From: Candidatus Obscuribacterales bacterium
GTDB taxonomy: Bacteria; Cyanobacteriota; Vampirovibrionia; Obscuribacterales; Obscuribacteraceae
Direction of reading: 5' to 3'
Assembly (NCBI GenBank): GCA_020634035.1
Contig: JACKCM010000003.1
Span: 496,001-560,000 of the forward strand
DNA length: 64,000 nt
Positions within the stretch are counted from its first letter, which is position 1. Each line of letters opens with the position of its first letter. The translations under genes were made by a program, and so were the position numbers. Positions 46,044-55,506 of this stretch are shown here, in pieces. The notes under the pieces were generated by a model. It was not told the origin of the DNA. It saw only the letters and a list, made by a program, of their open reading frames with translations, and did no database searches.

Positions 46044-48140
46044 ATGTTTAAACGTAAGAAACTAACGACCATTTCTGTGACTGCATTGACCGCAATTTCT
46101 CTGGCTATGCCGGGACCGGTTCTTGCAAAGAACAAAGCGGTGGAGTTTCTGAAATACTTCAACCCAATTCCGGAAGATTCTTACAAAAACGAATCCCAGG
46201 ACAGGGTTATCAAAAAGAAGAAGTTCAAATTCGTAGAGATCCCCGGAGCATCTCCGGTGGTTAATCCGGAAACCGGATTCTTCGCCGTCATCCCCCTTGA
46301 AATGCAACAGGACCGTGAGACTATCCTTTCGCTGCTGGATAGAGAAAACATCAACGGCATCTCGGTGCTTCTACCCTGGCAGCATCTCGAGCCCACCGAG
46401 TTTAAATATGATTGGTCGAAGCTGGACAAGATCCTGGAAATCGCCGCTGAGAAGAAGAAGAAGGTGATAGTGAGGATCTCCACTTGCGGACTTGACAATA
46501 GCTTGAAATCAGATACTCCCGACTGGGTGTTCCAGGCTGGTGCAAAGTCTATCGAGTTCTACGGAACCGATGGAGAGAAGCACCTAATGCCGATATTCTG
46601 GGACTCTACCTATCTTGCGAAGTGGTCGAACTTCGTCAATGCCATGGGAGACAAATACGACAAGAATAAAAATATCCACTCGGTAGGAATTACCGGCGGT
46701 GGCATTCTAGGGTCAACAAAAGTGATCCCCAACTTTGTCACCATCAGCAAGGTGAAAGATTCTGACAAAACCGATGCGGCAGAAAATAAAGAAGAGAAGA
46801 AAAACGGCGATGAAGAGACAATCGATTCTTCTACCCTTGTAGCCCTTGAAGACGGCGCCGGTGAAGACACACCTGCTTCGGATGCTGATGCTGATGCTAA
46901 AACCGAAACAGAATCAGAATCAGAATCAGAATCAGAATCAAAGCCAGACACTGGCACAGCCTCGCAAACCGAGCCAGCCCCCGGCACCGAAACAGCTTCT
47001 GAAACCGAGAACGAGCCGACAGAAGAAGCAAAACAAGAGGCGACAAGCGCTTCAGAGGAGAACACCGATACTGTCGAAACAGTAGAGAGCAACGAACCTA
47101 AAGCAACGAAGACCTCCGCAGAGGAGAAGCCTGCTTCGAAAGAAGAAAGCTCCGAGCCCTCTTCAGCCAAAGACAAGACCTCAGAAATTGAAGTAGACGA
47201 CGACGAAGAAACTGCAGAGAACGTTGAAGTCGAAAGCGAGCCTTCCAAAGCCAATTACAAAAATCTCTACAAGCAGCTGAAAAAAGACTACAAAATGAGC
47301 GAAAGACAGCTGGTAGAGCACTGGAAATACGTAGCCGATATTTTTCCCAATGCCTTCAAAGAGACCAGACTGAATTTCGACGTCAACCCTCCCATAAAAG
47401 GCGGCAAAGGTCAGAGCGGTCTGGACGAGATCTCCGATTATTTGATCTACCGCTATGGACAGCGAGTCTATCTAACCCGCCAGAACGTTGCCAATGCCAA
47501 ACATGGCTTCAACGAATTCAGAGTACTTCTCAAATTTCACTACGACACGCTCACCGGATTCCAACTGGCACCGGACTTCGAGCTGAAGGACATGGAGAAG
47601 TTATCCAAGATTGCCCTGGTGGATGGCGTTAGCTATGTGGAACTCCCCATAAACTTGATCAAATCAGAAGATCAAGCAGTAAAGGATTCACTGGCAAAAA
47701 TCTATTCTCATATCGGCTACCAACTGGTATCGAGGGAAGTATCACTCCCCAGTGATGCAAAGGTAGGTGATCCACTGAAGACATCCTTTACCTTTGTAAA
47801 TTTAGGCGCTGCCACCGCCCTCAATCCGAAACGCGAACTGGATAAAGACCAGGCTACAAGTTATAAGGTCCAGCTTGAATTCCGCAACAGCAAAGGGAAG
47901 CCGATTATGCGTTCATTGCACACTCCCGATATCCCGACCAATGAATGGATTGCAGGTAAGCCGATTACCTGGGAAGAAGAGCTGAAAATGCCGGAACTGA
48001 AGCCCGGCAAATACGAAGTGTTCATGTCGATAATCGATACAGACACAAAGCATAAGCTGAGATTCCTCAAAGAAGTAAAAGAAGGAGAGCTTCTAACCGG
48101 TACCGACGCGCCGGTAGGAAGCGTGGAGCTGGTTCAATAA
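46044..48140 (+). CDS. Exported glycosidase-like TIM-barrel protein with acidic linker
   Basis: A 698-residue protein with a signal peptide (LTTISVTALTAISLAMPGPVLA). Residues about 70-240 look like the first half of a glycoside-hydrolase barrel (ILSLLDRENINGISVLLPWQHLEP, KLDKILEIAAEKKKKVIVRIS). An acidic, disordered linker of about 160 residues follows, including a run of Glu-Ser pairs. The second half of the barrel then resumes (RQLVEHWKYVADIFPNAFKETRL), and a C-terminal beta-sandwich resembles DUF4832 (about 590-690). Catalytic acids cannot be assigned with confidence. The start has GGAGGAG ahead. It probably acts at the cell surface on a polysaccharide; this is inference. Confidence 0.75.
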   Translation: MFKRKKLTTISVTALTAISLAMPGPVLAKNKAVEFLKYFNPIPEDSYKNESQDRVIKKKKFKFVEIPGASPVVNPETGFFAVIPLEMQQDRETILSLLDRENINGISVLLPWQHLEPTEFKYDWSKLDKILEIAAEKKKKVIVRISTCGLDNSLKSDTPDWVFQAGAKSIEFYGTDGEKHLMPIFWDSTYLAKWSNFVNAMGDKYDKNKNIHSVGITGGGILGSTKVIPNFVTISKVKDSDKTDAAENKEEKKNGDEETIDSSTLVALEDGAGEDTPASDADADAKTETESESESESESKPDTGTASQTEPAPGTETASETENEPTEEAKQEATSASEENTDTVETVESNEPKATKTSAEEKPASKEESSEPSSAKDKTSEIEVDDDEETAENVEVESEPSKANYKNLYKQLKKDYKMSERQLVEHWKYVADIFPNAFKETRLNFDVNPPIKGGKGQSGLDEISDYLIYRYGQRVYLTRQNVANAKHGFNEFRVLLKFHYDTLTGFQLAPDFELKDMEKLSKIALVDGVSYVELPINLIKSEDQAVKDSLAKIYSHIGYQLVSREVSLPSDAKVGDPLKTSFTFVNLGAATALNPKRELDKDQATSYKVQLEFRNSKGKPIMRSLHTPDIPTNEWIAGKPITWEEELKMPELKPGKYEVFMSIIDTDTKHKLRFLKEVKEGELLTGTDAPVGSVELVQ
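46911..46940 (+). repeat. Hexanucleotide microsatellite (GAATCA)x5
   Basis: Five exact in-frame copies encode a Glu-Ser run in the linker of the glycosidase-like protein. Slippage would change length by two residues without a frameshift. Confidence 0.9.
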
Positions 48141-48147
48141 GGGCTTG

Positions 48148-48262
48148 TCCGGTTCCTTCAGCTCATCCCATAAAACTGACCCTACCGGATAACCTCCTCC
48201 GGTTCCTTCAGCTCATCGCATGGAACTGACTCTATCGGATAACCTCCTCCGGTTCCTTCAGT
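48148..48262 (+). repeat. 50-bp imperfect tandem repeat, two and a part copies
   Basis: The sequence TCCGGTTCCTTCAG recurs at 48148, 48198 and 48248, a period of 50 bases. The first two units match well through CTCAT..CAT..AACTGAC..TA.CGGATAACCTC; the third is cut short. It lies between the glycosidase-like gene and the zinc-ribbon gene. Confidence 0.85.
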
Positions 48263-48389
48263 CTCCTGGGGATGCCGGAGTAAACCGGAGAAGCAAAATG
48301 AGTCTTGCCAATTCGAGAGAAATTTCGAATAGACCGCAATGAACTAAACGAATCCTTTTCTCGTTGATATACAGAAAGGAGGAACGAAT

Positions 48390-49202
48390 ATGGAAAACGA
48401 AACCAAACAGAAACAGAAACGGAAAAGCCGAGAAGACTGCCTGGCTCTTCTTGATGAAATCAGATGGGCTCGCGGCTTCCTTTGTCCTGCTTGCGGAGGC
48501 ACGAGAAGCTACCCTATTCGAAGCAGGGGCTTGCTACAGTGCCGAGAATGCGGCAAACAAGTCTCTGCCACATCCGGCACCATTTTGCATGGTGCTCGAA
48601 ATCTCGACATCTGGCTAAAAGTTATTCAATCATTTGCATTAGACTCAAATCGAACCGCAGCCTCTCTTGCAAGAGAGCTAAACATTCGCTATGCCACCGT
48701 CTGGCTAATCTTACAAAAATTGAGAGCTGCGCTTCTTCAAGAAACAGACTTCAGAAGACCCATTTCGATAATCGATTGCGATCATCTACTGAGAGCGCTG
48801 TTCAAATGGAGTAAAGAGACTAGTTCCAAAACAATCGACATAAGCAATTCGATAGACACCATGTCACAGGACGAAGAGTATTCAACAGCGCCTCAACTCT
48901 CCGACGCCCCTGAACTAATCCCGGCATCTTCAAACCTGACCAGAGAGCTGACAAACCATTTTCTATTCACTTACTTCGGAATCAGCAGAAAATACGCCCA
49001 ACTATATGTAGCGGAGCACTGGCTTCGCAACTCGATAAATCAATTAGACTCGAGAAGGACAATCAAACAGATACTGGGTTTCTTTTTGAGAGCCGGTCCC
49101 GGCAGGAAAAGCAGCAAAGAAATTGATCTATACAGGTCTCCGGTCCAGTTAGTCTATCCGCAAAATTCATTTTTCACAGACAGTCAGAACTTTCGACCAT
49201 GA
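48390..49202 (+). CDS. Transposase-derived zinc-ribbon protein (IS1595-like N-terminus, no DDE core)
   Basis: A 270-residue protein. Residues 14-70 match the zinc ribbon and linker of IS1595-type transposases: C32-P-x-C35, C51-x-x-C54, then the QVSATSGTILHGA segment. A helix-turn-helix-like region follows (ARELNIRYATVWLILQKLRAAL). The DDE catalytic domain expected next is absent: the middle is Ser-rich and only a short C-terminal piece (ISRKYAQLYVAEHWLRNSI) recalls the family's final helix. No terminal inverted repeats are seen. A perfect AAAGGAGG ribosome site suggests it is expressed. It may be a domesticated DNA-binding protein. Confidence 0.72.
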   Translation: MENETKQKQKRKSREDCLALLDEIRWARGFLCPACGGTRSYPIRSRGLLQCRECGKQVSATSGTILHGARNLDIWLKVIQSFALDSNRTAASLARELNIRYATVWLILQKLRAALLQETDFRRPISIIDCDHLLRALFKWSKETSSKTIDISNSIDTMSQDEEYSTAPQLSDAPELIPASSNLTRELTNHFLFTYFGISRKYAQLYVAEHWLRNSINQLDSRRTIKQILGFFLRAGPGRKSSKEIDLYRSPVQLVYPQNSFFTDSQNFRP

Positions 49203-49205
49203 AAG

Positions 49206-50600
49206 CTAACGCCCTTCAGTCGCGACAAGATGCAGCCATCGGGCGATATCTTCGATAACTTGCACATCCACATTTCTTGAATCGCGATAATACTCGTCCG
49301 GAGAACTTTTTCCCGCTCCAGCCATAAACAAATGATTCAACCGGGGATACAATTTAAACTGGTATTGCTTATCGCCTCCAGGCTTTGAAGCAACAGCCTT
49401 TCGCCAGAGCTCAAAGTCACCGGATTCGGTGACCTGATAGTCTCGTCCGCCCTGAAGAAATAGAACCGGTTTGTTCATTTCTATGATTCCTTTTTTCAGG
49501 TCATAGCCATTCAAATCCGACCAGTAGTGCCTTGAGGCGCCAAGAATCAAGCGCCTATCTTTTGATGCGCCTACATCTGCACCGTTAAGAGCTCTAATTT
49601 CAGCAACCTGCTTCTTCAATTCGGGCAGACCATCTCTGGCTGATTTGTCTCCAAGAGAGGCAAGATACTCGGTCTGGGAGATCAACTTCTCCGTTAGAGA
49701 GATGCTGGCACCGGCAAGCGATATGTACCCGGCAGCATCCGGACAGGCTTGCGCAATCCTTGGAATAAGCATCCCTCCAAGGCTGTGCCCCAGAATAAAA
49801 ATCGCAGATCTATCAACGCAAGAGATTTTTTCGAGGCTCTTAACAGCGGCTGCCACATCATCAATCACTTCGTCTTTGACCGTCATAGACTGAATCTGAG
49901 CTTCGTCAAGCTTGTAAAGCTTGGTCCTCTTGGCATAGCGAAGCACGACAATCCCACGAGAAGCAAGACCATGAGCCAGGTCCATAAACGGCTTATTAGA
50001 CCCTATAGATTCATCCATATCCTGGGGTCCGGAGCCATGAACCAGTATCACGGCAGGGAAAGGTCCTTTGCCTTCAGGAATCGAAAGCTTGCCCCAGAGC
50101 TTCCAATCTTGAAGGCCGAACTTAAGAGGCTCTTCCCGAAAAGAACCAGGCTTCACATATGGTGGCGTCCGGTATCCCTGCTTGTGAGGCACCACGAAAA
50201 ATCCGGAAACTTTGTTGTTCGAACTGAAAACGACTTTATAATCCAGAAAGGTCGCTTTGTACTTTCGCGGCAAAAACACAATTTTGAAAGAAGCAAAGTT
50301 TTCGATTCTAGGAGGAAGCTTCTCCAGAGGCTCTCCATAGCGAGAGTTGACAGATGCAACCGAAGAGATCAGAAGCGCCGGTTTTACCTGCTTCAAAACG
50401 GAATCGGATAAAAAAAGTCTTGCCTTCGCATCATCCCCCGCTTCCAGTGCAGAAAGGAAAGACTCTGCGACCGCACCTATTTCTAGCTTGGCTTCACCTC
50501 CGGCGAACGCCTTCATTTCACCCGATTGCAAAATCAAGAGAAAGAGAGATAGAACTAATTTCAAAGAAGAACGCATGGGGGAGAGAATACACTTTTTCAA
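49206..50600 (-). CDS. Exported alpha/beta hydrolase with DUF3887-like N-terminal domain
   Basis: A 464-residue secreted hydrolase. A signal peptide (LKLVLSLFLLILQ) precedes an NTF2-like/DUF3887 region (about 35-145), then an alpha/beta hydrolase fold (about 165-455). The oxyanion turn VILVHGSGPQDMDE and nucleophile elbow GHSLGG are clear, as is the C-terminal His in RLNHLFM. Related proteins act as esterases or peptidases. The start is either TTG 50600 or ATG 50576; neither has a good ribosome site. It ends three bases from the convergent zinc-ribbon gene. Confidence 0.88.
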   Translation of the reverse strand: MKKCILSPMRSSLKLVLSLFLLILQSGEMKAFAGGEAKLEIGAVAESFLSALEAGDDAKARLFLSDSVLKQVKPALLISSVASVNSRYGEPLEKLPPRIENFASFKIVFLPRKYKATFLDYKVVFSSNNKVSGFFVVPHKQGYRTPPYVKPGSFREEPLKFGLQDWKLWGKLSIPEGKGPFPAVILVHGSGPQDMDESIGSNKPFMDLAHGLASRGIVVLRYAKRTKLYKLDEAQIQSMTVKDEVIDDVAAAVKSLEKISCVDRSAIFILGHSLGGMLIPRIAQACPDAAGYISLAGASISLTEKLISQTEYLASLGDKSARDGLPELKKQVAEIRALNGADVGASKDRRLILGASRHYWSDLNGYDLKKGIIEMNKPVLFLQGGRDYQVTESGDFELWRKAVASKPGGDKQYQFKLYPRLNHLFMAGAGKSSPDEYYRDSRNVDVQVIEDIARWLHLVATEGR

Positions 50601-50692
50601 GAGTCTTTACAGATGATAGCCTATCCGATCTCCCCGCCCGGGTTAGTGTTACTCTTGCTCAAACCAAAATATCCGGCGCGAAGGTGCAAGCC

Positions 50693-51181
50693 ATGCAAAA
50701 AGCTTCCGAAATCACAAGATTGATATCGCTCTCTATCCTGTTCGGCGGCTCTGCCGCTGTGGTCTTCGTGGCTATTGTTCTGGTCAAGGCAGCCCGAGCA
50801 AATGGTGTAGAGATAAGCGAAGCAGCCTTTCGCAATGGTCCTGCTTTCATTCAATTCGCGAAGATTGCGGCAGTCGCCGCAGTCGCTCTTTTAATTGCCG
50901 AAGGGTTGCATTTTGCCTCTCTGGCTGAGAAGAAAATGACCAAAGCAAGAATGGCGCGATATTCTCTCAGTGGACTTTGCGCCACCACCGCCCTGATTTT
51001 TGCCCTGGCGATCACTCCAAATATGGAAAAACTTCTGCCTGACATAAAGACAGACAAAGCAGCCCATGAGAAATTTCATCAACTGCATGAAACCTCCAGG
51101 GCTGTTTTCGGCGCCTCAATCATTCTCGCTCTGCTTTCTCTGGTCACCCCGGTGGTCGCCGGAGCGGCAAAAGAGCAATAG
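50693..51181 (+). CDS. Four-helix membrane protein (DUF4149-like)
   Basis: A 162-residue integral membrane protein with four hydrophobic segments (about 10-32, 50-70, 85-105, 140-158), similar in layout to DUF4149/TMEM205 proteins. No catalytic motif is visible. I chose ATG 50693 with AAGG eight bases ahead; the longer open frame upstream lies on the wrong side of the neighbouring gene and looks random. It is followed by treZ after 35 bases. Confidence 0.72.
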   Translation: MQKASEITRLISLSILFGGSAAVVFVAIVLVKAARANGVEISEAAFRNGPAFIQFAKIAAVAAVALLIAEGLHFASLAEKKMTKARMARYSLSGLCATTALIFALAITPNMEKLLPDIKTDKAAHEKFHQLHETSRAVFGASIILALLSLVTPVVAGAAKEQ

Positions 51182-51216
51182 TCCAACCTATATTCAGAAG
51201 AAGGAAACTGACGGAT

Positions 51217-53073
51217 ATGTACTACCAGCACGAAACACCATTCGGTCCAAAACTGCTCAAAGAGGGTGGAGCTGAGTTTCGCATCTGGGCACCTGATGCC
51301 AAAAGCATGAAACTCAAACTTAATGGCTCTATAGACGCAGTCTCGGAGATGGAAAGAGAAGAAGACGGCTGGTACAAATTGACCGTCAAAGAGGCCAAGC
51401 CAGGAACGAAATACCAGTTTATAGTGGACGAAAATCTCCATGTGCCCGACCCGGCCTCTCGCTATCAACCAAACGGCGTTCATGGTCCAAGCCAACTGGT
51501 TAATCCTGTGGCTTTCAAATGGGACGACGAAGACTGGCAGGGACGCCCACTCAACGAGGTAGTTATTTACGAACTCCACCCGGGTACCTTTTCTCCCGAA
51601 GGCACTTATCAAGGCATTTTGGAAAAGTTGGACTATTTCGAAAAGCTCGGCATAACCGCCATAGAGATACTGCCGCTATCTGACTTCCCGGGAGAATTCA
51701 ACTGGGGCTATGATGGGGTTATGCCCTACACTCCTGCCCGCTGCTATGGCAGTCCTGAAGAGCTGAAAGAATTAATAAACGAAGCCCACAAAAGGGGTCT
51801 GATGGTTTTCCTCGACGTGGTCTATAACCACTTCGGACCTGACGGCAATTATATGTACGTTTATGGCGGACCTTTTTTCAACAAGAAAAATCCGACCCCC
51901 TGGGGCAGCAGCCTCAACTATGATGGTGACCACAGCGATATAGTTCGCCGCTTTGTTGTAGACAACGTACTCTACTGGCTTACCGAATTTCGCTTCGATG
52001 GTCTCAGATTCGATGCGGTCGACACCATTTTCGACAGTTCGGACAAGCACATATTGACGGAGATTTCAGAAGCGGTTCGCAATGGTCCGGGCAAAGACCG
52101 CCACATCCATCTGATTTTAGAGAATGTTTCGAACAATGCGAAATATCTTGGCACCGTCCCTGGTGAACCAGGATTATTCGATTCGCAGTGGTCCGACGAC
52201 ATCCATCACGCCTGCCATGTCCTTGCCACCGGCGAAGACACAGGCTATTACAAAGACTTCACCGAAGAAACATCCGGTAGAAGCTGCCTGGAACATCTTG
52301 GCCGGTCCCTGGCGGAGGGATACAGCTTCCAGGGTGAACACTCCACCTACTGGGGCGAGAAAGACCGGGGCACACCGAGCGCTCATCTGCCTCCCACCGC
52401 GTTCATAGCCTTTACCCAAAATCACGACCAGGTCGGAAACCGCGCCTTTGGAGACAGAATAACTACGCTGGCTGAAGAAGAAGCGGTTCGGGCAATAGTG
52501 GCAGTGGTTCTACTGGCGCCTACCATCCCCATGCTCTTTATGGGCGAAGAATGGGGTTCTAGAAACGACTTTTACTGGTTCGCAGACTTCGGAGAGGATC
52601 TTGCTCCTTCGGTCAGAGAAGGCCGCCGCAACGAATTCGGCAAATTCGATCAGTTTCAAGATGAGAATCTAATCAATTCAATTCCGGATCCCTGCTCCGA
52701 AGAGACCTTCCTGCGCTCGCGCCTCGATTGGAACGAGCTTAACGAAGAGGTGCACCAAAGGTGGTTCGGCTACTACAAACTGCTGCTGGAGCTCAGAAGG
52801 CGAACGATAATGCAGGTCATTCCCCGTATCGAAACCGGCAAAGCGAGCTGGCGCATACTGGAAGAAGGACTTTTAAAAGTCACCTGGCCGCTAAAAGACG
52901 GTGGAGCGCTCAAGTTAATCGCCAATCTCACCGACCAGGGCAACCCGACGCCTCTGTTTACAGAAAGCGAGTTCAAGCGAGAGAACATTCTCTTCCAGAC
53001 CCCGGCAAACACCGCCACCGAGATGGACAGCGGCACAGTGCCACCATGGGCGATTATCTGGCTTCTGGACTGA
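51217..53073 (+). CDS. treZ: Malto-oligosyltrehalose trehalohydrolase
   Basis: A 618-residue GH13 enzyme that releases trehalose from maltooligosyl-trehalose. An N-terminal carbohydrate-binding sandwich (about 10-100, EFRIWAPDAKSM) precedes the barrel. The catalytic sites are visible: DVVYNHFGPDG, the nucleophile Asp in GLRFDAVDTI, the acid Glu in HLILENVSNN and the transition-state Asp in FTQNHDQVGNR. Its usual partner TreY (and TreX) is not in this window, so trehalose synthesis would need an unlinked gene. Confidence 0.95.
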   Translation: MYYQHETPFGPKLLKEGGAEFRIWAPDAKSMKLKLNGSIDAVSEMEREEDGWYKLTVKEAKPGTKYQFIVDENLHVPDPASRYQPNGVHGPSQLVNPVAFKWDDEDWQGRPLNEVVIYELHPGTFSPEGTYQGILEKLDYFEKLGITAIEILPLSDFPGEFNWGYDGVMPYTPARCYGSPEELKELINEAHKRGLMVFLDVVYNHFGPDGNYMYVYGGPFFNKKNPTPWGSSLNYDGDHSDIVRRFVVDNVLYWLTEFRFDGLRFDAVDTIFDSSDKHILTEISEAVRNGPGKDRHIHLILENVSNNAKYLGTVPGEPGLFDSQWSDDIHHACHVLATGEDTGYYKDFTEETSGRSCLEHLGRSLAEGYSFQGEHSTYWGEKDRGTPSAHLPPTAFIAFTQNHDQVGNRAFGDRITTLAEEEAVRAIVAVVLLAPTIPMLFMGEEWGSRNDFYWFADFGEDLAPSVREGRRNEFGKFDQFQDENLINSIPDPCSEETFLRSRLDWNELNEEVHQRWFGYYKLLLELRRRTIMQVIPRIETGKASWRILEEGLLKVTWPLKDGGALKLIANLTDQGNPTPLFTESEFKRENILFQTPANTATEMDSGTVPPWAIIWLLD

Positions 53074-53110
53074 AGTATCACTGAACTATCTTAGATCGCT
53101 GTAATAGCCT

Positions 53111-54052
53111 TCAAGATTTAGAATGCGGGGAAGAAGGCTGATAAGCCAACTTACTCAACCCTTCATCGATATCCAGGCCCTGTCGGCGCATCTTCACATC
53201 TCGGCAAAACAGCGCCACGCCGGACAGGGCTGCGCCTAGAGAAAGCATATTGATGACACAACTCGAAATCGCCTCGAGAACTCTTAGATAAATCGGAAAG
53301 TTTATCTCGTTCATCTTGCCCTGGACATAGCCTTCCCAAATACCCAAAAGAACCACGGGGAGATAGAGCGGCAGAGTTACTATAAAAATCGAGGTTAAAA
53401 GAAGGCAGATATAAGACAGCCCTCGCATAACCGCCTCCCTGGAGAGAACAAAGCCCTCTTTCAAAGAGTCTTTTATCCCGCTCTCCGCCCTACAGACGGC
53501 GACAAAAGCGATTGCCGTATAGAGCAGCGAATAACTGAAAGCGACCACAAAAGTGAGACCTTCCAAAAATCCCAGCACCACGCAGAGAACCTTTCCGAAC
53601 ACATCACCGGTGCCCAGATAGAGGGTAGCGACGAATAGAAGTGTCCAGATTATGGCGACAATAGTGGGCAGCAAAAAACTGACTGCGTAAACCGTCATGA
53701 TCTCCCACTGCCTGCGCCGTGCATATTCGTAAGCGACGGAATATTCACTGTCGACAAGAAGAACACAGCGGATGAAAGCACAGGAGCGCAGGGCTATCTC
53801 CCACTGGCAGGCGATCATCACCAGAGCTAGACCGAGCCCGCAAGCCATATGAACGGCAAAGAATCCCGGATCCAGGCTCTGGGCTTGAACCCAGTGAACA
53901 AAACAGAACTGCGAGCCGGAAAGTGCCATGCTGAAAAATAGAGAAGGAACAAGAAATATTGAGACAACAGTCTTCCAATTTTTTCTAACCAGCCGAAAGC
54001 CCAGACCGACCAGGTCTCCCAGAGAACGAGGGCTGTCAGGAAGATTAATCAT
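53111..54052 (-). CDS. Multi-spanning membrane protein of unknown function
   Basis: A 313-residue hydrophobic protein with about six membrane segments (near 30-50, 75-95, 130-160, 165-190, 215-240, 255-275). The start DLVGLGFRLVRKNWKTV resembles the N-terminus of membrane domains seen in DUF975-like and glycerophosphodiesterase membrane-domain proteins. No conserved catalytic residues are visible. Confidence 0.72.
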   Translation of the reverse strand: MINLPDSPRSLGDLVGLGFRLVRKNWKTVVSIFLVPSLFFSMALSGSQFCFVHWVQAQSLDPGFFAVHMACGLGLALVMIACQWEIALRSCAFIRCVLLVDSEYSVAYEYARRRQWEIMTVYAVSFLLPTIVAIIWTLLFVATLYLGTGDVFGKVLCVVLGFLEGLTFVVAFSYSLLYTAIAFVAVCRAESGIKDSLKEGFVLSREAVMRGLSYICLLLTSIFIVTLPLYLPVVLLGIWEGYVQGKMNEINFPIYLRVLEAISSCVINMLSLGAALSGVALFCRDVKMRRQGLDIDEGLSKLAYQPSSPHSKS

Positions 54053-54135
54053 TACAACAGGATGGCATAAAGACCGGCTAATTTCTTATATAGATAGAGA
54101 TCGTCAGTATAATAGGGTATCTGAGGAGAAAAGTA

Positions 54136-54171
54136 ATGACCGGACACATTCCTGTCATTAAACAGCCATGA
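54136..54171 (+). CDS. 11-residue leader ORF coupled to the HD gene
   Basis: ATG 54136 with GAGGAG eight bases ahead opens an 11-codon frame (MTGHIPVIKQP) whose TGA overlaps the ATG of the HD protein (ATGA). The HD gene has no ribosome site of its own, so it probably depends on termination of this leader. Confidence 0.5.
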   Translation: MTGHIPVIKQP

Positions 54172-55475
54172 TCAAAGCAAAGAAGAGAACCTACCTCGAC
54201 CCCATTCATCAAGATATCGTTCTGGATCGCAAAGATCCGGCCGAGAACCTGATAATCGATTTGATAGACACCGAAGAATTTCAGCGCTTACGAAGAATCG
54301 GCCAGCTCGGGGTTTCCTACTTCACTTTTCAAGGGGCAGAGGGGTCAAGGTTCACCCATTCCGTCGGAGTCATGCATGTTGCCTCCAAGCTTCTTGAACA
54401 GCTGGCAGAAAAACATCCTTCCGTCCTCGAATATCGTCCACTGGTTCTAGCCTCGGCACTTCTGCACGATATCGGCCACGGTCCCTTTTCACATGTCACC
54501 GAGCAAATTCTCTGCTATGACCACGAAAACTGGTCGTGCCGCATAGTTGATGAAGACACAAGAGTCAGAGAAGTGCTGGACAATTTTTCTGAGGACAAAA
54601 ACCTGGCAGAAAAAATCGTCAAGGTTTTGAAAAAGCAGTTCAGACCGAAATTCGTCTCTCATATGATCTCCAGCCAGTTAGACTGCGATCGATTCGACTA
54701 TTTGCTGAGAGACAGCTATATGACCGGCACCAAATACGGTTTGTTTGCTCTGCAGAGAATTTTGCGCTCACTTGAAATAGACGAAGAGAACGAGCGCATG
54801 ATAGTCGCCGGAGAGAAAGGCCAGGTCGCTGTCGAAGACTATCTATTTGCCAGATTCAGCATGTACGCCCAGGTCTATTATCATCGCAAAAATCTTGCCG
54901 CCAGAACCCTTCTGGCCAAGTTAATCAGAAGAGCCCGCTATGTCATGACTCACCGTCGTGAGCCCATTTCTTATATAGATGAGCCAACTCGCAAGTGGCT
55001 ATCTGGCGAGGATCTCGACGTAAAAGACTACCTTCATCTCGATGATGTCCAGCTCACCTACCACTTCAAAATGTGGCTCCGGGACCCGGATCCTATCCTG
55101 TCGGATCTTGCCTCACGCTTCCTGAGCCGCAAGCTCTTCAAAGCAATCAGAATACCGACCCAGGACAAGAAACTGAATCGCGACATCGAGGGCGAAGCGA
55201 GGAGACTGACCAAACAAGCCAATCTCGATCCCGATTATTATGTCGGCATCGAGTACACCGGCTTTCGTCCCTATGACTATTACCGCCCCGATGCGGATAA
55301 TCCGCAAACCAATATAATGATCAGATCAGAAGAAGGAGAGGTAAGAGAACTCTCCCGGGTCTCTCTGGCAGTGGAAGCACTGGTCAAGGGAGACTACGAA
55401 TCCAACTGGCTGGTCTATCCCGATGAGATTTCAGATCGTTTGTCAGCCATCAAAGAGCTGATACCGGTCAAATAA
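54168..55475 (+). CDS. HD-domain phosphohydrolase (dGTPase/SAMHD1-like)
   Basis: A 435-residue metal phosphohydrolase. The HD signature is split over RFTHSVGVMHVA (first His), ALLHDIGHGPFSH (His-Asp plus second-sphere His) and SQLDCDRFDYLLRDS. The QRLRRIGQLG opening is typical of the dGTPase-like/SAMHD1-like group. It probably hydrolyses a nucleotide triphosphate; the substrate is not readable. The stop just upstream in frame leaves only ATG 54168 as start. Confidence 0.92.
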   Translation: MIKAKKRTYLDPIHQDIVLDRKDPAENLIIDLIDTEEFQRLRRIGQLGVSYFTFQGAEGSRFTHSVGVMHVASKLLEQLAEKHPSVLEYRPLVLASALLHDIGHGPFSHVTEQILCYDHENWSCRIVDEDTRVREVLDNFSEDKNLAEKIVKVLKKQFRPKFVSHMISSQLDCDRFDYLLRDSYMTGTKYGLFALQRILRSLEIDEENERMIVAGEKGQVAVEDYLFARFSMYAQVYYHRKNLAARTLLAKLIRRARYVMTHRREPISYIDEPTRKWLSGEDLDVKDYLHLDDVQLTYHFKMWLRDPDPILSDLASRFLSRKLFKAIRIPTQDKKLNRDIEGEARRLTKQANLDPDYYVGIEYTGFRPYDYYRPDADNPQTNIMIRSEEGEVRELSRVSLAVEALVKGDYESNWLVYPDEISDRLSAIKELIPVK

Positions 55476-55506
55476 TTGAAGTAACTAAAGAGGAATAACC
55501 GAAACT

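Noticed and set aside
46610..47254. Serine-rich minus-strand frame
   Set aside because: It mirrors the acidic Glu/Ser linker of the glycosidase-like protein and has no independent signal.
48148..48262. CRISPR array
   Set aside because: The units are contiguous 50-bp tandem copies without distinct spacers, and no cas genes are nearby.
48140..49205. Complete insertion sequence around the zinc-ribbon gene
   Set aside because: No terminal inverted repeats, no target-site duplication and no DDE domain are visible.
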